Made by a program: the position numbers and the translations under genes. From the NCBI GenBank assembly GCA_028718405.1, contig JAQULV010000052.1:1-7480 (forward strand): a stretch of DNA of 7,480 nucleotides, in the 5' to 3' direction. This stretch comes from Smithellaceae bacterium. Its GTDB lineage: Bacteria; Desulfobacterota; Syntrophia; Syntrophales; JAQULV01. Positions 1-6,111 of the stretch are shown one piece after another. The notes beneath the pieces were generated by a model. That model was given only the letters and a program-made list of their open reading frames with translations, was not told where the DNA came from and made no database searches. Position 1 is the stretch's first letter. Every line of letters begins with the position of its first letter.

Positions 1-288
1 ATCCTCTTTAAGGTTTTTTTCGTTTACCGTTTCAAGATCGTCGCCACGATGGCTTACGTGGTTATGGGCTGGATCGGCGTCTTCGCAGCCAAACCGATGT
101 TGGCCAAGCTCGCCGATGGTGGCATCGCGCTACTCGTGGCAGGCGGAGCCGCTTATACGCTGGGGGTGATCTTCTATCTCTGGAAGCGGCTCCCTTACAG
201 TCATGCCATTTGGCATATCTTCGTCCTGGTGGGAAGCGTCTGTCACTTTTTCGCGGTCATATTCTACGTCCTGCCGATACACCTCTAA
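1..288 (+). CDS. trhA: Hemolysin III / TrhA family membrane protein, 3' end only
   Basis: The reading frame is open from the first base of the window, so the start lies upstream; 95 C-terminal residues are visible and the family is usually about 210-220 residues. The fragment carries the last three hydrophobic helices of the seven-helix fold. The C-terminal signature is clear: a histidine at bases 202-204, a second in the sequence HAIWH (214-216) and a third in VCHFF (244-246), which match the conserved histidines of the PAQR/HlyIII superfamily that are thought to bind a metal. Family members sit in the inner membrane. The hemolysin name is historical, and bacterial members have been linked to membrane fluidity or energetics. 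The stop TAA is followed after 16 bases by the next gene, so the two are probably co-transcribed. The family call is firm; the physiological role is not. Confidence 0.9.
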   Translation: MLFKVFFVYRFKIVATMAYVVMGWIGVFAAKPMLAKLADGGIALLVAGGAAYTLGVIFYLWKRLPYSHAIWHIFVLVGSVCHFFAVIFYVLPIHL

Positions 289-291
289 GAT

Positions 292-297
292 TAGGAG
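292..297 (+). promoter_or_regulatory. Ribosome binding site of the CoA-transferase/GNAT gene
   Basis: TAGGAG lies 7 bases before the ATG at 305. It decides the start, because the same frame is open back to an ATG at 203 that lies inside the upstream membrane-protein gene and has no such site. The 34 residues between 203 and 305 have no resemblance to the family. Confidence 0.8.
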
Positions 298-304
298 CCT
301 ACGG

Positions 305-2200
305 ATGGACTGTAACCAACTTGTTGACTGGAAGAACAAAGTACTGACGTCGGACGAACTGCTCGCCAAGATCGAGCCGGGGATGAGTATCTTTTTGGGT
401 ACAGGCGTTGCCGAGCCGCGTACCCTCGTGAAGAATCTGATGAATTCCGATCACAGTAACCTGCGTGACCTGGAACTCATCCAGTTGGTGAGCCTGGGAG
501 AAGCGATCTCTTTTAACAGCAAGTTCAACGCTCACAAATATCGACTCAAGACGTTCTTTTCCGGTTGGGTCGCCAGCGATGCCATCACGGCGGGCTACGT
601 CGACCTGATCCCGTCACGCCTCTCCCGCCTGCCCTGGCTCGTGAAATCGGGTGCGATCAGGGTCGATGCCGCCTTCATTCAGATTACGCCACCGGACAGC
701 GCCGGCTACGCAAGCCTTGGCGTCTCCATCGACGTCGCTAAACATGCCATGGAGAGGGCGACGATCGTCGTCGGCGAGATCAACGATCAAGTGCCACGGA
801 CGATGGGCAATACCTTCGTTCATGTAAATGATTTCCATTACCTGGTCTATGCGACAGAGCCCCCGATCTATTTTCCCCGCTGGCCCTATGACGACGTAAT
901 CGACAAGGTGGCGGCCAACGTCGCCTCTCTGATCAGCGATGGCAGCTGCCTCTCCTTTTACTCCGGGGCACTTTTCGAGGCCCTAGGCAGACACCTGGCC
1001 CGCAAGCGCCACCTGGGCATCCATTCTTACTTCTTCACGGATCCTGTGATGGAACTCATCAAGTGCGGCGCCGTGACCAATCGAAGGAAAGGTTATTTCC
1101 AGGATAAGTCTCTCACCGCCTATGCACAGGGCACCCCGGAACTCATGAGATGGCTTCATGAAAATCCACTGGTGGAATTCCAAGGGATAGACGTTGTCTC
1201 CGACCATTTGCGGATCAGTCTCAACGACCGCGTGATGGCGATCCTACCGGCCCGCAAGGTGGACATCACCGGGAATATCGCCTTGCATGCGGGCAAGGGA
1301 AACGTTACCTCTTCGCCTGGTCAGGCCCAGGAATTTTTTTCAGGCGCGGAACACTCGAAAGGCGGGCGGACCATCTTCGCCTTGCCCAGTCGCAATTTGA
1401 AGGGACAATCCAATATCATTCTTTCGGTAGAAGACATGCCCAACCAGTTCACGAACCGCGAATCGCTGGATCTCGTCGTCACCGAATTCGGCATAGCATC
1501 GCTCATCGGCAGAACCGTACGGGAGCGCGCCCAAGCCCTGATCGACATCGCCCATCCCGACGACCGCCAAGAATTGATAAGGCAGGCCAAGAAAGCGAAT
1601 ATCCTCTATTCGGATCAGATATATCTGTCCGAATCGGGCCACATGTATCCCCACAAGATCGCCTGTACTCACAGCTTCAAGGGTGATCTTACCGTCCAAT
1701 TCCGAGCTATCAAACCCTCCGATGAAGAAGAGATGCGTCGACTCTTCTACAGATTTTCCGACGCCGCCGTCTATTCACGCTATTTCAGCTCCATCAAAAC
1801 CATGCCGCATACAAAGATGCAGGAGTACGTGAACGTCGATTACAAGAGGCACATGTCCATCGTGGGAATAACGGAAGTAGAGGGCATTGACCGCATCATC
1901 GCCGAGGGACGTTACGTGCGCCATCTCGATCGACCCTACGCCGATACGGCCTTCATCGTCGACGAGAACTATCAGGGGCGCGGCATCGCCTCCTTTCTGC
2001 TGGACCTTCTGATCAAGGTCGCCCGGGAAAACGGCATTGAGGGCTTCACCGCCGACGTCCTGGCCGACAATAAATCCATGCTGAAGGTCTTTGAGAAGAC
2101 CAAATTCCCTGTCCGGGCTTCGCTGGAGTTCGGCGTCTACAACCTGACCATCCCCTTTACGGATGCCCCTGATGCGTCGCATATATCGTCAGGGATGTAG
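305..2200 (+). CDS. Acetyl-CoA hydrolase/transferase-like protein fused to a GNAT acetyltransferase
   Basis: 631 residues in two domains. Residues about 10-445 resemble family I CoA transferases of the acetyl-CoA hydrolase / 4-hydroxybutyrate CoA-transferase type. Supporting motifs are GIHS (near 238-241), GAVTNRRKG just after it, SKGGRT, and VVTEFGIA at 391-398 followed by GRTVRERAQALI. Residues about 462-620 are a GNAT domain with the acetyl-CoA pyrophosphate-binding motif QGRGIA at 557-562. Proteins annotated as bifunctional acetyl-CoA hydrolase/transferase-GNAT are known, so the fusion is not unique. Odd points: where 4-hydroxybutyrate CoA-transferase has its catalytic glutamate (HSE), this protein has HSY (Tyr242). 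The GIGAIP-like loop reads YSGALF (219-224) and the GGQVDF-like loop reads PGQAQEFF (338-345). Transferase activity is therefore doubtful, and the protein may instead be an acetyltransferase with a CoA-ester-sensing domain. Cytoplasmic. The start was chosen by the ribosome binding site at 292-297. Confidence 0.9.
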   Translation: MDCNQLVDWKNKVLTSDELLAKIEPGMSIFLGTGVAEPRTLVKNLMNSDHSNLRDLELIQLVSLGEAISFNSKFNAHKYRLKTFFSGWVASDAITAGYVDLIPSRLSRLPWLVKSGAIRVDAAFIQITPPDSAGYASLGVSIDVAKHAMERATIVVGEINDQVPRTMGNTFVHVNDFHYLVYATEPPIYFPRWPYDDVIDKVAANVASLISDGSCLSFYSGALFEALGRHLARKRHLGIHSYFFTDPVMELIKCGAVTNRRKGYFQDKSLTAYAQGTPELMRWLHENPLVEFQGIDVVSDHLRISLNDRVMAILPARKVDITGNIALHAGKGNVTSSPGQAQEFFSGAEHSKGGRTIFALPSRNLKGQSNIILSVEDMPNQFTNRESLDLVVTEFGIASLIGRTVRERAQALIDIAHPDDRQELIRQAKKANILYSDQIYLSESGHMYPHKIACTHSFKGDLTVQFRAIKPSDEEEMRRLFYRFSDAAVYSRYFSSIKTMPHTKMQEYVNVDYKRHMSIVGITEVEGIDRIIAEGRYVRHLDRPYADTAFIVDENYQGRGIASFLLDLLIKVARENGIEGFTADVLADNKSMLKVFEKTKFPVRASLEFGVYNLTIPFTDAPDASHISSGM

Positions 2201-2217
2201 CCCGTCCACCGGCTAAA

Positions 2218-2253
2218 TTCTACACTTGTATTGCAGCACGCTAAGTGTTAGAA
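2218..2253 (+). repeat. Imperfect inverted repeat between genes
   Basis: TTCTACACTT (2218-2227) pairs with AAGTGTTAGAA (2243-2253) over ten base pairs with one bulged T at 2248; the loop is 15 bases. It lies 18 bases after the stop of the CoA-transferase/GNAT gene and about 40 bases before the start of the next gene. No T-tract follows on either strand, so it is not a standard intrinsic terminator. It could be an operator, a messenger-end structure or a factor-dependent termination element. A smaller hairpin, TAGCC (2198-2202) with GGCTA (2211-2215), sits just upstream over the stop codon. The rest of 2201-2282 shows no convincing promoter. Confidence 0.5.
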
Positions 2254-2282
2254 GTCGGCAACGCGTCTCTTCACGACCATTC

Positions 2283-2288
2283 AGGAGG
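2283..2288 (+). promoter_or_regulatory. Ribosome binding site of the FG-GAP protein gene
   Basis: A perfect AGGAGG stands 7 bases before the ATG at 2296. It decides the start against an in-frame upstream start at 2245 that would sit inside the inverted repeat and bury the signal peptide behind 17 extra residues. Confidence 0.9.
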
Positions 2289-2295
2289 CTCATAC

Positions 2296-4125
2296 ATGAG
2301 AAACTTTCTTCGCATTTCCTTGGCTACGGTGCTCCTTTTGTCCCTCGCCGGCTCGCTCGCGGCCAAGGATACGATCAGGATCGCCGTTGTACCGTTTTCC
2401 GTTCGGAGTGCCGATGACATCGGCTACGTGATCCATGGTATTACGGATATCCTCTCTTCGCGCCTGTCTGCCGACGGCAGCGTGGAGGTTCTAGAAAATG
2501 AGGTCGTACAGTCCACCCTCGCAGCACTCAAGAAGGATAACGTCGCCGTATCGAAACCGGGGAAAGGTGTCAAGAAGACGGCAAAGTCCTCCGTTTCTCC
2601 CAAGGAAGGTGCTGAACTCACCCGTGAAGACTTGGTAAAGATCGGCAGGAATCTCGGCGCGGATTTCGTCGTCGGGGGCAGTATAACCAAGATAGGCAAT
2701 TATCTGAATCTCAGCGGCAATCTCATTGATGTAAAGCAAGGTAAGTCGGTGCTGAGCCTCTCTTACCAGTGTCCCTCGATAGATGAGGTCATCCCCAAGA
2801 CCAATGAACTTGCCGTGCGTGTCATCACCTTCTTTGGACCGGACCCCCTGATCCAAGCTGCAGTCCAGGCCCCGCCCGTCGTCCCGATCGTGGCAACAGC
2901 CGACGCCCCCAAACCTCCCAGCCCCGCACCGCAGCCACCGGTTGAACTAAAAGCGACACCGCCGACAGCCGTCCCAGCGCCTGAATCTTACCGCAACCCC
3001 GAATTCGTTCTTCCGAACGACCAGACCAAGACCGCCAATACCACGGGCGATTTCATCCGCACCCCGGAACCTTTGAACAGGAAAGGTTTCTGGATGAGCA
3101 GCAAATTCAAAACCGATTTTAAAGGGATGGACGTCGGCGACGTGGACGGCGATAACGCCAACGAAGTGATCGTTATCGACGGGCACAATGTCATGGTCTA
3201 CCGGATGAAGGGAAACGATCTGGCCCTTGTGCAGAAGATCGCAGGTAAGTCCTACGACAACTATCTCGCCGTTGATGTCGCCGACATTAACGGAAACGGC
3301 GCCAAGGAGATCTTCGTCACCAGTATCGCCCGCAATCTGCTCGATTCCTTCGTCCTCGAGTATCGAAACGGAAAATTCGAAAGGATCGCTTCCGATCTTA
3401 GGTGGTTTCTCAGGGTAATAAACAACAATTCGGGTACGCACCTTTTGGGACAGATGCTGGGCATCGGTGACGCCTTCTCCACCTCCATCTCCGAAATGGG
3501 TTGGAACGGTAAGGAGTACGTGGAAAAGGACAAGCTTCCCATCCCCAGAAACTTTTCCATTTATGGACTCACGATCGACAAACTCCGGGATGGCGATACG
3601 GAAAAACTGATCACCTTCGACAACTTCGATTACCTCTGTCTGTACGATTACGGCGTTAACCCCGAACCGGAGTCGAAATTTGCTCTATTCAAGCGGGACA
3701 AAGGTTATATCTGGAAGAGCGAAGAGATCTTAGGCGGTAGTAACAACTCCTTTGAAAACGTGGAAAAGCGTCTTTCTGAAAATACCGACGACAAGAACAC
3801 GTACGTCAACTTGAGGATCCTCACCCGGGCAAGAAACAATTCCAGCGACAAAGAGGTGGTGGTGGTACATAACATCTCTCCGGCCGGAAGGTTGTTCAAG
3901 AACATCAGGATATTCACCTCGAGCGAGGTACGCGATCTCGAATGGAACGGCCTCGATATGGTCGAGAACTGGCGGACAAAACCCCTGAAAGGCGCTGTAG
4001 CCGATTATCAGATGAAAGATATCGATAACGACGGGAAGGACGAATTGGTCCTCGCTCTGTCGCTGACTGTCGGGTTGAGCTTTTCCGAGCAGAGCGTTAT
4101 CGTCGCCTATAAGCTAGATAATTAA
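2296..4125 (+). CDS. Secreted protein: TolB/CsgG-like N-domain, proline-rich linker, FG-GAP/VCBS repeats
   Basis: 609 residues. Residues 1-23 form a signal peptide (basic MRNFLR, a leucine-rich core, cleavage probably after SLAA), so the mature protein is periplasmic or outer-membrane associated. Residues about 26-180 resemble the N-domain shared by TolB-like, CsgG and FlgO proteins: RIAVVPF at the start, then GADFVVGGS (121-129) followed by an LSGNLIDVKQGK strand. A proline/alanine-rich linker spans about 190-235. The C-terminal half contains FG-GAP/VCBS blade motifs with calcium-loop-like acidic residues: D282-V-D284-G-D286 to E290, D330-I-N332-G-N334 to E338, a weaker one at D428-D432-D434-E436, and D575-I-D577-N-D579 to E583, consistent with a beta-propeller. 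There is no lipobox cysteine. The exact function is unknown; a role in envelope assembly or in binding a partner is inference from the domains. The stop is followed directly by the tRNA promoter. Confidence 0.88.
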   Translation: MRNFLRISLATVLLLSLAGSLAAKDTIRIAVVPFSVRSADDIGYVIHGITDILSSRLSADGSVEVLENEVVQSTLAALKKDNVAVSKPGKGVKKTAKSSVSPKEGAELTREDLVKIGRNLGADFVVGGSITKIGNYLNLSGNLIDVKQGKSVLSLSYQCPSIDEVIPKTNELAVRVITFFGPDPLIQAAVQAPPVVPIVATADAPKPPSPAPQPPVELKATPPTAVPAPESYRNPEFVLPNDQTKTANTTGDFIRTPEPLNRKGFWMSSKFKTDFKGMDVGDVDGDNANEVIVIDGHNVMVYRMKGNDLALVQKIAGKSYDNYLAVDVADINGNGAKEIFVTSIARNLLDSFVLEYRNGKFERIASDLRWFLRVINNNSGTHLLGQMLGIGDAFSTSISEMGWNGKEYVEKDKLPIPRNFSIYGLTIDKLRDGDTEKLITFDNFDYLCLYDYGVNPEPESKFALFKRDKGYIWKSEEILGGSNNSFENVEKRLSENTDDKNTYVNLRILTRARNNSSDKEVVVVHNISPAGRLFKNIRIFTSSEVRDLEWNGLDMVENWRTKPLKGAVADYQMKDIDNDGKDELVLALSLTVGLSFSEQSVIVAYKLDN

Positions 4126-4126
4126 T

Positions 4127-4158
4127 TTGAATTGACAATAATTAAAATCTATTATAGG
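4127..4158 (+). promoter_or_regulatory. Probable sigma-70 promoter of the tRNA-Met gene
   Basis: Two overlapping readings are possible. TTGAAT (4127-4132) is 17 bases from TATTAT (4150-4155). A perfect -35 hexamer TTGACA (4132-4137) is 15 bases from TATAGG (4153-4158), a poorer -10. Either would start transcription near 4162-4166, about 20 bases before the mature tRNA. The bases after the -10 include GCCCCG, a GC-rich discriminator typical of stringently controlled stable-RNA promoters. The promoter starts one base after the stop codon of the preceding gene. Confidence 0.65.
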
Positions 4159-4182
4159 AGATGCCCCGATTTAAAGAGAAGC

Positions 4183-4259
4183 GGCGGTGTAGCTCAGCCG
4201 GTTAGAGCATACGGCTCATATCCGTAGTGTCCGGGGTTCAATTCCCTGCACCGCCACCA
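4183..4259 (+). tRNA. tRNA-Met (anticodon CAU), elongator type
   Basis: A full cloverleaf can be drawn. The acceptor stem is GGCGGTG (4183-4189) with CACCGCC (4249-4255); the D-stem is GCTC/GAGC (4192-4195, 4205-4208). The anticodon stem is TACGG/CCGTA (4210-4214, 4222-4226) around the loop CTCATAT with anticodon CAT at 4217-4219. The variable loop is five bases (4227-4231). The T-stem is CGGGG/CCCTG (4232-4236, 4244-4248) around TTCAATT, with one G-U pair. The discriminator is A4256 and CCA is encoded (4257-4259). A paired G1-C72 end excludes initiator tRNA-fMet. The acceptor and anticodon stems resemble elongator tRNA-Met of other bacteria more than the lysidine-modified tRNA-Ile2, but a CAU anticodon alone cannot settle Met against Ile2. 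Confidence 0.95.
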
Positions 4260-4267
4260 GGAAATAG

Positions 4268-4301
4268 AAAGGGTTCAGGGCCTGCCGCTGAACCCTTTTT
4301 T
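4268..4301 (+). terminator. Intrinsic terminator after tRNA-Met
   Basis: AAAGGGTTCAG (4268-4278) pairs perfectly over 11 base pairs with CTGAACCCTTT (4288-4298) around a nine-base loop, and a run of six T (4296-4301) completes it. It begins nine bases after the encoded CCA and should end the tRNA transcript, plus any read-through from the FG-GAP gene, which has no terminator of its own. Confidence 0.93.
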
Positions 4302-4389
4302 GCGAATCATACATCCCGTGTCGTTCTCCATTCATTTTTCAGAACCCGGGATGGATGCCTCGCATCGGATTTGCCTTGTGCGCTTTCAT

Positions 4390-6111
4390 ATGGTATCCTT
4401 ATTCTGGTGGTTGAAAAAAATTGCCCTGGGCCTCGCTGCTTTGTTTTTTTTGGCCTTCGGGATAGGTGTCCTCGAATCGGCCTATCGACTCTCCAACCCG
4501 ATTGAGTTCGTTATGTTCTTCTTTTCCGCGAGCCTCGTTATCTTAATCAGTATTGTGGGCATTATCTATCCTGTCCTCCAGGTCTACTCTCGTCTCCGCG
4601 CCTCACGAAACAGCGGCGGCACCTTGAAACTTTTGGCACTTGTCTTTCTGATGCTTCTCGTTCTTCCCGCTTCTCTTCCCACGGAAAGTCGTGCCTACGA
4701 TCTCGAGCGGGAGGTGAAGATCTATACCCTTGCCAACGGGCTTAAGGTTCTGATGCTGGAGCGGGATCTCAGCCCCACTGTTTCTTGCTACATTAGATAC
4801 CGTGTGGGTGCTGTCTACGAGAAAAAGGGAGAGACCGGTATTGCCCATCTCCTGGAACATATGATGTTCAAGGGAACAACGAGCTTGGGAACCAAGGACT
4901 ACTGCCGGGAGAAAGAAATCCTGGCCCAGGTCATGGAAACCGGTGCCCGTCTGGATACAGAAAGAAAGAAAGGCTCCGGCGCTGACCCGAAGGTGATTGC
5001 CGAGCTCCAAGACCACCTCCAGGAACTGGAGGCTAAAGAGAAGGGGCTGATCGTCGAAAACGAGATCGACACCCTTTACACTGAAAACGGCGCGGTGGGG
5101 CTCAACGCCTCGACCGGCCAGGACCTCACCACTTACGAGGTGAGCATCCCCGCCAATAAGCTTGAGCTCTGGGCCCGCATCGAGTCCGACCGCATGTCGA
5201 ACCCCGTCTTCCGGGAGTTCTATACGGAAAGGGATGTCGTCATGGAAGAGAGAAGGCAGCGCGTCGAGTCCGACCCGGAGGGAAAGCTCTACGAGAGCTT
5301 CCTCGCCACGGCCTTTTCCGTTCATCCCTATGGCCGTCCGATTCTCGGTTGGCCCGATGACATGCTTTACCTGTCGCCTACAGATATGCAAACTTTCTTT
5401 GAGCATTACCACGCCCCCAACAACACAGTAATCGCTATCGTTGGCAATATCGATGCCGACCGAGTGAAGACGATCGTCGATCAGTACTTTGGAGCGATAC
5501 CTGCACAAATCGTGGAACCACTGTCCGTTCCCGCCGAGGCGCCGCAGAAAGCCGAACGCCGGGTCGATGTCCCCTGGGATGCAAATCCTGAACTACTCAT
5601 CGGCTTCCACAAGCCAGCTCTACCTGACGCGAACGATTACGTCTTCGACGTGATTGACACCCTGCTTACAGGGGGCAGGACTTCCCGTCTCTATAAGACG
5701 CTTGTCCTAGAGAAGAAACTCGCCCAGAGCGTCCAGTCCGCCAACGGCATCCCCGGCTCCCTCTTTCCGAATTTGTTTGCGATTTTCATCACCCCCCTTT
5801 CTCCGCACAACACGACGGAAGTCGAAAAGGCCCTCTATGAGGAACTGGAGAGGCTCAAAACCGAGCCCGTCTCGCCCAGGGAGTTGGAGAAGGTGAAGAA
5901 CATCCTCCGCGCCGATTTTATCAGAGGGCTGGATTCCAATCCGGGCCTCGCCTCCAGTCTTTCCTATTATGAGGCCCTCATCGGTGACTACCGTTACATG
6001 ACACGCCACCTCGGCGTTATCGATAAGATCACGCCTGAAGACATCATGCGCGTAGCCAAGAACTACCTGACTCAAGACAACAGAACCGTGGCGACGCTGG
6101 TGAAGAAATGA
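4390..6111 (+). CDS. M16 family zinc peptidase, catalytic subunit, with N-terminal membrane helices
   Basis: 573 residues from the chosen ATG. Two hydrophobic helices (about 7-30 and 40-65) and a basic stretch (YSRLRASR) precede a third, signal-peptide-like segment at about 80-102 ending in ESRA. The M16 fold starts at YTLANGLKVLM. The zinc site is H153-L-L-E156-H157, with the third ligand expected at E287 in the segment ERDVVMEE (280-287). The distance to that ligand is about 55 residues longer than the usual 74-77, because of a charged, coiled-coil-like insert at about 173-232; such inserts occur in some bacterial M16 proteins. In the C-terminal domain (SRLY then KTLVLEKKLAQSV) the usual Arg and Tyr are V439 and Q446, so the protein should need a partner. 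It overlaps the next gene by ATGA. The start is uncertain: ATG at 4351 and 4513 and TTG at 4300 and 4624 are also in frame, and none has a good ribosome binding site. Likely anchored in or exported across the inner membrane. Confidence 0.88.
   Translation: MVSLFWWLKKIALGLAALFFLAFGIGVLESAYRLSNPIEFVMFFFSASLVILISIVGIIYPVLQVYSRLRASRNSGGTLKLLALVFLMLLVLPASLPTESRAYDLEREVKIYTLANGLKVLMLERDLSPTVSCYIRYRVGAVYEKKGETGIAHLLEHMMFKGTTSLGTKDYCREKEILAQVMETGARLDTERKKGSGADPKVIAELQDHLQELEAKEKGLIVENEIDTLYTENGAVGLNASTGQDLTTYEVSIPANKLELWARIESDRMSNPVFREFYTERDVVMEERRQRVESDPEGKLYESFLATAFSVHPYGRPILGWPDDMLYLSPTDMQTFFEHYHAPNNTVIAIVGNIDADRVKTIVDQYFGAIPAQIVEPLSVPAEAPQKAERRVDVPWDANPELLIGFHKPALPDANDYVFDVIDTLLTGGRTSRLYKTLVLEKKLAQSVQSANGIPGSLFPNLFAIFITPLSPHNTTEVEKALYEELERLKTEPVSPRELEKVKNILRADFIRGLDSNPGLASSLSYYEALIGDYRYMTRHLGVIDKITPEDIMRVAKNYLTQDNRTVATLVKK

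Noticed and set aside
203..304. Upstream ATG at 203 as the start of the CoA-transferase/GNAT gene
   Set aside because: The extra 34 residues lie within the hemolysin III gene and have no ribosome binding site. ATG 305 has TAGGAG seven bases before it.
2245..2295. In-frame upstream start at 2245 for the FG-GAP protein
   Set aside because: It would place 17 residues before a clear signal peptide and lies in the inverted repeat. AGGAGG at 2283-2288 points to 2296.
2947..3441. Antisense open frame of 164 codons
   Set aside because: It is opposite the FG-GAP repeats, whose acidic motifs clearly define the + frame as coding.
4183..4259. tRNA gene as an integration site for a mobile element
   Set aside because: No repeat of the tRNA 3' end, integrase gene or base-composition shift was seen downstream; the M16 genes look native.
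4371..4399. TTGCCT-17-TATCCT as a promoter for the M16 genes
   Set aside because: Each hexamer matches consensus at only four of six bases, which is expected by chance, and it would start transcription downstream of the preferred start codon.
5125..5144. Six-pair hairpin CTCACC/GGTGAG
   Set aside because: It lies inside the conserved M16 coding sequence, has no T-tract, and is explained by codon choice.
4603..5508. Long antisense open frame of 301 codons
   Set aside because: It lies opposite the M16 catalytic domain, whose zinc motif is in the + frame, and its translation shows no family features. Long minus frames are common opposite GC-biased genes.
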